Assembly (NCBI GenBank): GCA_016169945.1
Contig: JADLSH010000113.1
Location: forward strand, 2,065,001-2,129,000
Origin: Trachythela sp. YZ-2020
Taxonomy: Eukaryota; Cnidaria; Anthozoa; Malacalcyonacea; Clavulariidae
Direction of reading: 5' to 3'
Length of the DNA: 64,000 nucleotides
Position numbers and translations under genes: made by a program. Position 1 is the stretch's first letter; the number at the start of each line of letters is the position of its first letter. A model generated the notes under the pieces. The model searched no databases, was not told the origin of the DNA, and saw nothing but the letters and a program-made list of their open reading frames with translations. This document shows, piece by piece, positions 22,885 to 35,000 of the stretch.

Positions 22885-25800
22885 TAGATATCTACCATTT
22901 CTCTTTAATATTGACCCCAATCACAGCCCTATCCGTAACCTTTATATATACTCTCTTGTGACCGTAACATAACGATATAACCACTGGATGCAAAGGAGAA
23001 CAGTGGGATTTTCAAAAGCATGGAACATTGTGTTACTAAACATTCCATTATTACAAGTCACCTATTTTGAAACAATCAGAAAGTATTGTGGTGAGGCTAT
23101 CGCGTTTTTATAGTAAACAATGTCAAATGTTTATATAAACAGACACTTCTTTTGAGGTGTTATTCTCTCACGCTTTTTAAAATTGATTAAATAACCATCA
23201 TGACCTACGTTATAATATGACGTCATATTCGATATAAACGGCAGTTTTAACCAGGAAAAAAATATTTGCGTTGCGAAAACTGACACCAAAATTGGTTTCA
23301 AGTATTTCCAAAACTTCACACAGGAAAACAAGAAAGGCCAACTTTGGCCAACATGAGAATAGATCTTTGCGTTATTTACCAATCTTTCTCGCGTACTTGT
23401 GTGGCTATAGTTCAAGGTTAAACAAACAACTTTTCAAGCAGCCAACTTCAACAAATATGGGAAAAAACATACTTGACATTAACCCGGAAATTAACATTTT
23501 TTAAACTCAAGACATGGCCATGGGTAGGGACTGTTCGTTATTTATACTTGGGGGTTGGTACCGAAAATAAACTGAAAACTGTGTAAAATATTCATTGAAA
23601 TGAATAAAATTCATTTTTAACCGACCATCAACAATAACCTGTTCCTATATAGTGATAAATATCAAAGACAAAATATATGTATATATGTTCTTTTGTTAGC
23701 AAAGTAAGTTTGCAACTCATAACATAAAAAGCAATTCAACCTTATGACGGTCTGTCAGGGATAGCGTTGCCACTTCATGTTGGACGCATTAAAGAAATTA
23801 TGCGCGCACTTAATTATAATTATTCAGAAAAATATTAAAAAAGAAAAGTATTTTAATTAACAGATGGTATCGTGGAGTTTCATATATTTTACTCTATAAT
23901 GCATGTAATAAAATTGCGGTTACTTTAAATTATCATAAAAAAACATTTTTTGGGATAATGGATTTATTTTTGTCCAAATTCAACATTTACCTATTTCGCG
24001 TTAATTAGATTTATCGACACGCACGACAAGAAACTAATGAAGATTAGGGCGCGGTTTATTATCTAATTGGTCATGGACTATTATTGGGAAATTAATATAT
24101 TACACGGCCAACCGGAATCAAAGATAGAATTTGCGTCTACAATGCAATCTAATCCAACTATTTGCAACTACAATGCAATCTAATCCAACTATTTGCAAGA
24201 ATGGCAAACAAAAACAAGCTTGCATGCATGCAATTCATTCATGATGAAGACTCCGTGCGACCTAGAATAACCTAGGATAAATTTGAATGTGATCTATTTT
24301 GGTAAATGCCGTACACATTTCTTGTCTTGTGTTACAACGCCCAGTGGATAACTGATGAGTGATGGGCAGGAATAGCCTCCTCCGCAGGCAACTTGGTGGA
24401 AAACGGCACAATTACGCAGCGTTTACGAAGAGTTGCCTGCCAAGGAGGCTGGGGCAGGAATTGGACGAATTTAAAATTATATGCGCGTACTTTATTCTAA
24501 TTACTCCGAATACCCGCGCAAAAGTTAAAAAGAAAGGATATGTCGATTACTTTAAATTTTTATAAAAACAAATTTATAAAAAGATTTATGGTAACTGGTT
24601 TCTTACGTGAAATATCCGAGTTCGTTTTCTCCTATAGTAATTCTATTTAAACGCCATGCAAATATACAGGGAACTTATTAAGGTTAGGGACAGACCATTA
24701 GAAAAGTGATGGGGAGGGGGCGAGACAAAAGCAAAAAATATCTGCCCAGTCGACTCGTGAGTAAATATTGGCCAGGACCAACTTGATTTATAGGCGCAAC
24801 ACTTAAAATGAAGAATTCAACATTATATTATTGACCAATCTTTGCTATCCAATTAACAAAGTTACAATTTGCTTAGCAGGCAAGGGCATAACCCAGGGCT
24901 ACCAACCAACCATGCAACCAAACAACTCTGAAGGAACTTTTTGGAACAAAGATTGATGAATTGTGTATTAATAAATGTTCACAAACCTCTTTATAAGTTG
25001 TGAAGTTTTGTGCTTTCCACAAAGGAGACCAGTGTAAATTACTGACTTTTTCTTTGTTGATGTGAAATTGAACAACCCATGGACACCCCCCCCCCCCACC
25101 TACAAAAGTCCTCGGTTCATCTCTTGTTATTCATAATTTCATATTGTAAATACAAATTTCTCTTTTTCATCCGTATAAACTAGGCCTGTAAATTTCACTT
25201 AAAAAAAAAATTTCCAGTCATCGAGTGAAAAAAGATATTTTTTTTACTTTTATAGGTGTACAAAAAAAAAGCATTGCGTCTCCGAAAATACCCTCTAATG
25301 GTCCGTCCCTTCAGTATATTTATAGGTAAAAGGCAGAGTAAAAGGGTGCGCCATGTAATCGGTCATGCACTATATGCACGCGTACTTCCGGTGCCTTGGA
25401 GGAAATGAATCTATGGAGGGATTAATACACATCTAACCAGGAATACCTGGTAATTTGCGTCAAAAAAATCTAGAAGTTTTAACACAAGAAGTTTTAAATT
25501 AACTGAAATTAAACAAACCAAATTCCGCATTTATAATACATGGGAAAATTTTGAATAACGATTAGCGTAAACAATAGTGCAATCCAGTCATGGTCCAGTG
25601 ATCAGAATGTTCCATTTTTGTTGTTGTAACGTTAAGTAAAGGTCTTTTGCACGGTTTTCAATCTTAGCTATACATCGTGAACAAAACTATTGAAACCAGG
25701 AAATACACTCTATTTTACTGCAAAGTTAATGTACATTGATAAGTCAAACTTGGTGATGACCCCCCCCCCTCCCCCATGCATTTCAATAATGTCAGCTACG

Positions 25801-27347
25801 AACATGACATAACCTCAACCCCTCAACACTGAGTTGGGGGGGGGGGACAGGGTTTAACAGTGGCAACATATATAGAGAGAACGTCTCAAATGGGCATGCG
25901 AATTTTGTAGCAAGTTAACCAGTTTTGTCCAAGACGGTAGATTGTTTCGATAGAAAATCGTTTAACAAACAAAAGTGAATGCTCAGCGATAAAAAAATCA
26001 GTCCTGAAGAGTGAAGTGAAATTTTGAAATTTTCAATCGACTGGTTTCAGTCTTTTAGTTTGAAAATTATGAAAAGCAGTCTTGAAAATTGGTCTATAGA
26101 CTATATTTTGAAAAACACCACGTTTATATTATATATATATTTTGGCAAGGTTGTCGAACCGTACAAGCCCGGATTTTCATCAGCGCGACCTACAAGGAAC
26201 CAGTTACGAAATAATCTATTTTAGAAGTGTCAAAAACATTCGCATTGTCATTGAGCTTGTGTGGGCAGAGTCACAAAATTTGTTGCAATTTTATAGTGTT
26301 CTAGAGTTTAAATCATGGTAACTCCAAAGCAAATAAAAAATTACATGGGTGTAAATCACATAATTGGACTATTCTAGCAAGATGGGCGATATATACGTAA
26401 TTTCGCTGTTTCGAGTTTTAAAACAAAGAAATTTTTCTAATATTCCACCGCGTCATAAAATGTGTAAATTGGCCAATTAAATGTATCAGTTTATATTATA
26501 ATATTATGACATATTTCCTTTGTGTATTAAGTTTGCATGGAGATCAATATAATTGTTTAGTGTGTTTGTGGGAAACAGTACGTGTGTAGGCTTATATTTA
26601 TTTATTCTAGGCTTAGATTCTGTGTTTCTAAATCGATAGTTTATAATTACATCCGTCATTGTCATTGATGGATTTCAGTATTAAGCGTTTAATACGAGAC
26701 AGCAATGGTAGTGAAATTCAGAAATATTTCACTTTTACTGCCGGGCAAGGAATTTTTACTACATCTCGCAATTCTATAGCAATTCTATTTCTTCACCACC
26801 AAATTTACCACTAACCTACAGCATTTTCTCACTATGTCTATGATAACTTGCCTGCCGCTTGACATGGAACATCTGCTGTACGATAGTGTTTATTTAACCC
26901 TCCTTTTGAACAGTACGTAGCCCATGGTGGTCAACTAAATTGTTCTCAAAATGTACTGACCTTGTTTTTTATGGTAAATACTGTACATGTAATGGAAATA
27001 TTTAGCAGTATTTGCTCGCTCCCATATAAATGTCAATGGTGCAACACATTTGAAGTTGCCCACCATATGAAAATATTAACTGAAACGGGGCGCTCGCACG
27101 GTACTTTCGCTGCACAAATATTTAATAAACAAAAGCCATAATATCAAATTTCAAAAATATGTTCACAAATTCCCAAAACGTGAATTCTTATCAACTGTTC
27201 AACTCACGCGTTGACAAATTGCACACAATCACGAAAGATATGGCAAAAATTATCGGTGTGAAAAAGGAACGCATGTACGGAAACAAACAGGATGAAATAA
27301 TCACAAGCTAATCAGGAACTGACAATCGCTCATTCACTATAGGCGAA
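22885..27347. other. Gene-poor intergenic region
   Basis: AT-rich, with no supported exon. Small features are a 30-bp tandem duplication at about 24130-24195 (CAATGCAATCTAATCCAACT), poly-C/poly-G runs near 25088, 25762 and 25840, and the old repeat at 25690-25930. The ORFs at 24359 and 26024 look random. Confidence 0.4.
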
Positions 27348-27643
27348 ATGGCGAAGCACAAAAGCAAGTAAGTTTGCCATTTCCGTCGCTGTGACCTTAG
27401 TTTAGGCATGGTTTAACCTTTCAACACCCTACACTCTTCCGTCAATAGCGTAGCATCGACTATATAAAAGAACGGACGAACAATACTTGTACAAAGAAGA
27501 TTAACAATTTATTTGCAATAATTGTATTCAACAGGAAAGCTTCTAAAAGTCCAGCTCATTCTAGTCATAACTCGCAAGCGGTTTTGGAAAATTCGATAAA
27601 TTGGAAAAGAAAAATTTCAAGGCATATATCGACCGTCTGTTGA
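27348..27643 (+). CDS. Possible small two-exon basic protein, unrecognised
   Basis: Exon 27348..27367 (MAKHKSK start) ends at a strong donor, AA|GTAAGT. The acceptor TTCAACAG precedes 27535..27643. The phases match and give 42 residues: a Lys/Ser-rich N-terminus, SPAHSSHNSQAVLEN and a basic C-terminus. I do not recognise the family. The model is supported only by good splice signals and phase agreement, so it may be chance; alternatively it is the first part of a longer gene whose later exons I cannot find. Confidence 0.22.
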
Positions 27644-28934
27644 TAGCAGCAGGGATTGCCAAAATAAACAACCAACGTATATGCTTTGTTCTGAAGGCAA
27701 ATAATTATAAGGCCGGACAATAATGAATGGCCGGACGTTGGGCTTGAACGATAACACATGAACTATAAATTTGGATGCAAAAGGACAAATTTGGGCCATC
27801 TGAAAGCCGCAGAGTGAAGACAATACACCGGTCTACATAGCTTTGTTATAACTACAGTATTAGCTACGTGTTTTTGGCGACAAACTGAGAAATGTATTAT
27901 TATTTTGTGAAACTATTGATTTACCAAATTTTAGTGTTCGACGCAAATCAATTTCTGTTGATAAAAGGTAGGTTATTTACTACGCTAACTTTTAGTGTAA
28001 ATATATCTCCCTAATCATATACATTTAAGCAATCTTAGTAGATCTATAAGACTATATTTAAAGTAATCATCTATGCGCTCTGGTGTGCATACTGTGCAAT
28101 TCGCGAAATATGTCTCACGAAGCTAACATTTATAAGAACTAGAATTTCTAAGCTGCTGTTGACCCTTTCATTTTGTTTGCGCGACCTTTTGGCAGATTTT
28201 ACTTGACATACACGATCATCTGGTATTAAGCACAATATTAATAAGATATTCTAGCGGTTTGCAGTAAAAAATAACAAAGCATTATAAACTCTATACCATA
28301 TTATTGCTATTATTTTCAATAATAAAGGCATTATTCTGACGCAAATCGAGCTGTAGCATTAGCCTGTAGTTGTGCATTAGCCTGCATCGCGCGCATGAAT
28401 GTGTGCCTTGGGTTAAAATACTACCGGATTTTAATGTCAAAATATAAATTCATATATGTTACCATATTACATATATAACAAGGCGATGGCAATATATCTG
28501 CATTCGCAGATACAAAAATCATGCTCTAATTCGTTTTATAAGAGAATTTTCATCAGTGTAATGGTTAGGTATATGGTATGGTGTGGTAAATTTTTCAGTT
28601 ACCAATTAAAATTCTACCATCATGGGTATAAATTTATACTTTAATTGATCTGTGAGCTGCTGTGTGGATTCAAGACTAAAATGTCAACAGGACGATACAA
28701 AAATGGAGTTTGTGGTTTTAGGCTGTCAATGTGAAATTTACGCTGAAGAGTGTAAAAGCAAAATACTTGTCCTTGACAAGTATTACAGCTGCTATTAGAC
28801 GACGGTAAAATGTGTTTGGTTTGGGCCTTTCAATTAATATTAAGAGATAAAAGGATAGTATATGGATTACTGTTATGATTGTAGACTGTAGTAGATTAGA
28901 TTAGTCTACTACAGTCTATACAGTACTCAAACGA
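27644..28934. other. Gene-free stretch
   Basis: No exon or clear repeat is visible. The open frames at 27565-27823 (minus) and 28456-28644 (plus) have no domain-like features. Confidence 0.35.
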
Positions 28935-29245
28935 GCTAGGATGAAAGTTGGCAAGCGAGAGTTTGCATGAGAGTTTCATCAACTCTCGTGCCCCGGTCAA
29001 ACGAGAACAAGAGTTGCATGAGAGTTGACTGGATATTACCGCGCGTATCGGTCAAACGCGAGGGAAAACTCTCATCAACTCTCGTCAAAATGCTCAAAGT
29101 TGATGAGATCATGAGAGTGCACGAGAGTCGATGAGAGTGCACGAGAGTCGATGAGAGTGCACGAGAGTCGATGAGAGCACAGTTTCAAACGCGAGCGAGG
29201 GTCTCATTGACTCTCATCGACTCTCACCTCGTTTGCCCAGGGTCG
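28935..29245. repeat. GAGAGTTGATGAGAGT-family repeat, copy 2
   Basis: Same family as 3540-4070. It contains a tandem array of GCACGAGAGTCGATGAGAGT (three to four units at about 29108-29177) and ends in TCTCATCGACTCTCACCTCG. Confidence 0.75.
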
Positions 29246-30019
29246 AGGGCTTTAGCATCGTAATATTGCTTCAAAAACACAATGTACTCTCTTACACTTA
29301 GAGGTGAAGACCAGAAAAGCAACAAACCATATTGCTAGTATTTGCCAGATTTAGCAAACCATGCCTTTTATTGATATGCCCAAAGGCAAAATTGAAGTTT
29401 ATATTGTCTACCAAATGGCAATTAGCCAACTAAAGCTTTTTCGCGCTGCTTGAACTTTCAAATGGGTCGGCTATTTTTAATTTTGATGAACGCGCGCAAG
29501 CTTCAATAGTGCGGTAAATCTTATCTAATGATGCATTGTAATTCGCCTGTTGTTATTTAATTGGGGCGGTCAATTAATCATTATTCAGCGTCATCGATTT
29601 CAATTCGCGTCGAATCGGTTATTTTGATTGTAGGTTTTTGACAAATTCTGAATAAATTGGCCCAACGAAAAAAAAGATTATGACGAATTTGATATGTGCG
29701 ATTATATTATATAAATATGTGCTAATGTGTTAAGTGTCGGCAAGCACAAAAAGTTGTACGTTAAACTACTTGAAATTTTTGAAAACAAGATATATTCTGC
29801 ACTCGACGAAGACATGACCTTGGAACATGATAATATTTCAACACTTTCTCTTACGATTGCCATCAACGTTTTAAATGCATGGGTAAATAGAAATCTGGAT
29901 TTTAAAATGAGGATTTCGAAGCTGGATTCTGGAATAAAGATCGATCGTTTCGTTCTATACTGCACTCTATTAGTCCACTCCCAGTTTACCAATGGGTTTT
30001 ACAAGCAAGTTTGGCCATT

Positions 30020-30510
30020 TCGAGGGGGGGGGGCATAGCCAGGCGCGTAACTTGGGTCTAAACATTGGGGGGGGGGGGGTGCCCGACGAAAGCGCGTGGT
30101 CAATACATAATGTAAAGCGGCCGGCAAGAGCCAAAAATGTTTACGGGGGCCCTCTTGCCGCTAGCGGGGATGCACAGGTATCGAGTGCTGAAGGCACTAG
30201 GCCACTAGGGGGGCATGCTCCCCCAGAAAATTTTGAAATGAAGAGTCTCTGAAACGTCATTTTTAGTACACTTTGGGGGAAGATTTTATAGAATTCTGAT
30301 GGTCAGAAAATGTTGTATATTAGATTAGTAAATTTTTCAAATTGCCCAAACTGGTCTTCAAGGCTTTTTTGTTCTTACTCAACATGCCTTGAATATATTT
30401 TTGCCCGACCAACATGGCAAAATTTGCCCTACAAAGGTACAATTGTTAAACATTGGCGGGGGGGGACTCACCCTCAAACCCCCCACTAGTTATGCCCCTA
30501 GTCATAGCAC
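30020..30510. repeat. Decayed relative of the hAT-type MITE at 15118
   Basis: It shares GAGTCTCTGAAAC.TCATTT and TTTGGGGGAAGATTTTATAG, and the left and right ends carry GCATAGCCAGGCGCGTAAC and AGTTATGCCCCTAG. It has several poly-G runs and no intact target duplication. Confidence 0.6.
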
Positions 30511-31314
30511 CTAATTTTTACCGACAAAAAGGGCGTTGCCCCCTCGCGTTTTTCTCAAGTCGGAAAATTTAAGAGTTGAATTTCAAACGTACAAATGTAG
30601 TGGTACAATGCGATACAATTTGATGTAAATACTCGCAATTAACGATGAATGCAATTCGACCGACGATGTCTAGGCCATAATTCACAAGCAGATTATGCAA
30701 CACTATCAAGTTCCATCTAATCTTAGCATGAAATATTTCTTCCATGAGACACGAGTGTTCTAATATAAGCGCCGACAAAGGCCGGCATGAATCTTTATAC
30801 TTGAAAATTGCAGAACCAACCTACAAAAAGCTGCATAAGTGCTTGATAAGACGCGATATGGAGTTTTCTCGACGACATCTCCTTTGTTTCACCGACAAGC
30901 GTTTTTACCGACAATCGTAGTGGGGTTGCACAACCCCATAATCCCGTACGTTAAGCCCCTGTTTACATGCAAGTGCTTGTATTTATAAAGTAAACAACAT
31001 TTGGCCGGCAACGTAGATTAAGATCTAAGTAATTTTCACAACCTCAACATTTGATTAAGATCTAAACAAGCAGATTGAAAATAATCAAAGGAACTAATTT
31101 CTAGATGTATAAGAAGATTATGCTATATTATCGTGTAATGGGTTTGGTTACTGTCGGCGAGACGTTCAATTAATCTTGCTATTCAAACGCGCGCCATGCG
31201 GATAGGTTATCGATAAGTAACCCCATCAAACGACAATGCGCTCTCTGGGTGAACCAGACTACAGTACTACACATGTCTTTTGTTTACTCATTATTTAAAC
31301 CTTGGTTAATTTAA

Positions 31315-31580
31315 ACGAGAATGAGAGTGGATGAGAGTTGCAACTCTCGGCTCGCGTTTGACCACCAACTCTCACCGACTCTCACGCACTCTCATCAACT
31401 TTGAGCTGGTTCAAGTTTTGATGAGAGTTGAGGTTTTTGCTCGTTTCACCAGTACGCGCGGTAATATCCAGTCAACTCTCATGCAACTCTTGTTCTCGTT
31501 TGACCGGAGCATGAGAGTCGATGAAACTCTTGATGCAAACTCTCGCTTGCTTGCTAACTTTCATCCTCGGCTTTCGAAAG
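31315..31580. repeat. GAGAGTTGATGAGAGT-family repeat, copy 3
   Basis: It closely matches 3853-4060: GAGAGTTGCAACTCTCG, CACTCTCATCAACTTTGAG, ACGCGCGGTAATATCCAGTC and CAACTCTTGTTCTCGTTTGA. The ORF through it is repeat-derived. Confidence 0.75.
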
Positions 31581-32034
31581 TTGTAAAAATTTGACTATCC
31601 CCTCGTTTTCAACACTTGAACGCTTCGCCATAAGTCATAACCATTCGTGCATAAATGCTATAACATTTGTGATTTGTAGACATATTCCTTAAATTTTTTC
31701 ATTACTCCGGCTGTGTCGAGTCGGATATTTACGATATTAGCATAACCGCAATTTCAAGTTCGATATCTTTAAAGACAAATCCTTCACATTTGAAACGTCA
31801 TATATTGTTCAAGGTTGACAATCCCTCACGAAACTTAGAACAGTTAAAAATTAGCCGGAAAAATAGGAAGGTTTGTAAAGATGCACGTCTTCTTCACTTC
31901 TTCACACCCCTCCCCCGTTTTTCCCCAAATTGAAAAGCTCTTTTTCGGGATTCAAAGAGTCTTTCCGCGACCTCTGCAAATGCCACAAATTACGTTTTAA
32001 AAAGTATACTTACAAAATTAATCTTATTATTTAG

Positions 32035-35000
32035 GTGCTCCAACAACAAAGCCGACAACACAACCAACTAAAGAACGCGAAAGACTACAAGGCGCTCTCC
32101 TTTGTCCGAACCAAAATGTGGATTTGGTTTGTCGTAGCGGCAATGTCCTGAAAATTCAACACGCGGATTATGGGAGATGGCACCAATATCTCTGTGGTCT
32201 TGGAAAGACAAGAAATTGCTCGACCAAGATCTCAACTACGGCAAAAATGATAGAGATGTGTGAAGGAAGAAGAGTCTGCTATGTCGATACGAGAGAGGGA
32301 AGGTTCATAGATGATTGCCCCGGTGAAATAAAGTATTTACACGTGGTGTATAAGTGTGTGAGAGGGGAGGAGAACCCCGATAGAGGTAGGTAGGTTATGT
32401 GAATAACTTTCTCCCAACCCTACTCTCATCGTCACCACCACCATCATCACCACACCATCGCCATTACCACCATCATTATAATCATTAACACCATCACTAC
32501 GGCCACCACACCATCACCATCATCACCATCATCACCATCATCACCACCATCATTATCATCATCACCATCATCATCACCATCATCACAACCATCTTCGTCA
32601 CCATCACTACCACCTGCATCATCACCATTATCACCACTATCATCACCACCACCATTAGCAACACCAATCACCCTCATCACCACCACCATTAACAACACCA
32701 ATCACCCTCATCATCACCATCGCTACCGCGTTACCACAACTACAGTATCAGGGATCTTCAGATTTGACTACGAGTACGACTACGAGATTTTTCCGTTAAA
32801 AATCTACTACCACAAACTGGTTATCGTCCTCTCTTTGGCACAGTACATCTTTATAACAACAGTTGAGCCAAAGCGAGTACAACTACGAGTTTGTAGTAGC
32901 AGACGTTAAGCAAAAAAAGTTCGTAGTCGTAATCCAATCTAAAACTCCCTATCGTCACCGTCATCACTACCATCACCATCACCATTGCCCGCATGCGGAA
33001 ACATTGTCCCCAAACGTGGGCAAACCAGAAAACGTTTGGCACAGTTGCATGTAGTATACATTTACACTAATACAGGCTGTTGCAGTTGCATGTTGTTGAA
33101 GGTTTAAAACCACGAAAGACACAAATTACATCTTACAAAGCAACATGTTTCTGGATTTGGTGGAAGAACTTTTGTTGCCGGGCGAAAATGAAATTTTGTT
33201 TCCACAACAATGTTTTCGAGGATGTAGAAACAGAGAGACATTTGCTGCAACAATTTTTCTACTTTGCCCAGAGCTTTAATCACAACCGTTTTCTAATTAA
33301 AGATAACATTATCATTATGGCAATGGCTCCACAAGCGCCACAAGCAGTCTTCCAGCCAAAATGTGGAATATCAAAATCAACTCGAGTCACCGCAAGAGTT
33401 GTGGAGGGAACAAGAAGCGCACCTGGAAAATGGCCTTGGCAGGTAACTTCAACTAAACCTGCAGCAGACTTGTACCAATGCTGTTTCAACAACTTGTTAT
33501 CAGGATGTGTTCGCACTGCTTGTTCCCAGCTTGTCCACAACTTGCTACAAGGTTGTCGACTCAACAGACTTGCTACAAGTTGTTCCAACAACTTGTTATC
33601 GTCCTGCAATTCAACAACCTGTTAACAAGTTGTGAGTGACAACCTTGTAGCAACTTGATAAAATGAGAGCATTGTTACAACTTGTTGACAAGCTCGCTAC
33701 AAGCCTGTTGCGAACACATCTTGTTGACAAGATGTGAGATTTTTACGTGTGTAGCTCTGTATCAGTCAGAGGTCCAGTAAGGGCATCTATTCTTAATCCA
33801 GTGTTATACTACAGGAGGAAACGTAACATGCCAATGATGCCATTGACGCGAAATTGTAACCTATCTATTTACTTCTACACGAATCACATAATTTTGCGAA
33901 CACTTTTTTGTTCCAAGGTCTTAATGTTAAAAGGTTATAAATACAAGCGGTTTACATGTGGTGGAACTTTGATACATCCAAGATGGGTCCTGACTGCAGC
34001 TCACTGTATTAAAAGCAGGTACGCAAAGAATAGTCCTATAAGAATAGAAACTAAAACAAGGCAGATAGAAAATTAAGGAAGGAAGGAAGGAAGGAAGGAA
34101 GCAGAGCAGAGCAGAGCAGAGCAGAGCAGAGCAGAAGTTTGGGAAGAAAAGAAAGAAGCAAGCAGGAAAACAAGGAGGGGAGTAAACCGATCACATCACA
34201 AACGAGACTGACCTTAAATCACATACGACCAAAATCCATGCAGCATACGAATCAATAAACAATAGGACCTGCCTTAATTAATGCCACAATTAGTGTTTAC
34301 AACTTTCTACGGGGATATTATCAATGATAATAAATCAATTTGAACACTTTTAGAAGGAAGAACTACTACACTGTACGTCTGGGAGATTTTGATCGAGCCT
34401 TAAACGAAACTCACGAGCAAGACATTCTGGTTAAACGAGCAATTCGCCATCCGCTATATTTCACACCCTACCCACTCAACAATGATATCGCATTATTGGA
34501 ACTGGAAAAGCCTGCAAAGTTCAATGATCGAGTCGGAGTAGCTTGTCTACCAAGTTTGAACTACGAACTGCCTGTCAATGATCCTGATACAAGGTGCTAC
34601 ATCACAGGTGAGTGAAATATATTTACATGAAGCTCCAGTCAAACGAAGATGAGAGTCCATAAGAGTTGCAACCCTCGCTCGCGTTTGATCGCAAACTCAG
34701 TCGACTCTCGTCAACTTTGAGCTGGTTCAAATATGGGTGAGAGTTGATGAGAGTTTTCCCTCGTTTGACAGGTACGCGTGGTAATATCCAGTCAACTCTG
34801 AGTTTGACTAATAGTCGAGGGTCGAGGGTCGAGGGTAATAGGTCGAGGGCGAGGGTAATAGGTCGAGGGCGAGGGTATAATAGGTCGAGGGCGAGGGTAT
34901 AATAGGTCGAGGGCGAGGGTATAATAGGTCGAGGGCGAGGGTAGAATGTCGAGAGTCGAAAAATGCATGTCGAGGGTCGAAAATAGAAAAATATGGCGAG

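Noticed and set aside
24359..24565. 68-aa ORF with CAGGCAACTTGG hairpin
   Set aside because: The open frame crosses a short inverted repeat; no codon or domain signal.
29702..30038. Overlapping open frames on both strands (96 and 103 aa)
   Set aside because: No domain-like pattern and no supporting splice partner. The plus frame starts from GTG and runs into decayed transposon sequence.
32447..32701. Asp/Gly-rich minus-strand ORF
   Set aside because: Product of the CAT/CAC microsatellite.
33080..33625. 181-aa ORF that includes the protease activation site
   Set aside because: Only 33303-33442 is exon. The rest is intron and CAAGTTGT repeat; the chain breaks at the donor after PGKWPWQ.
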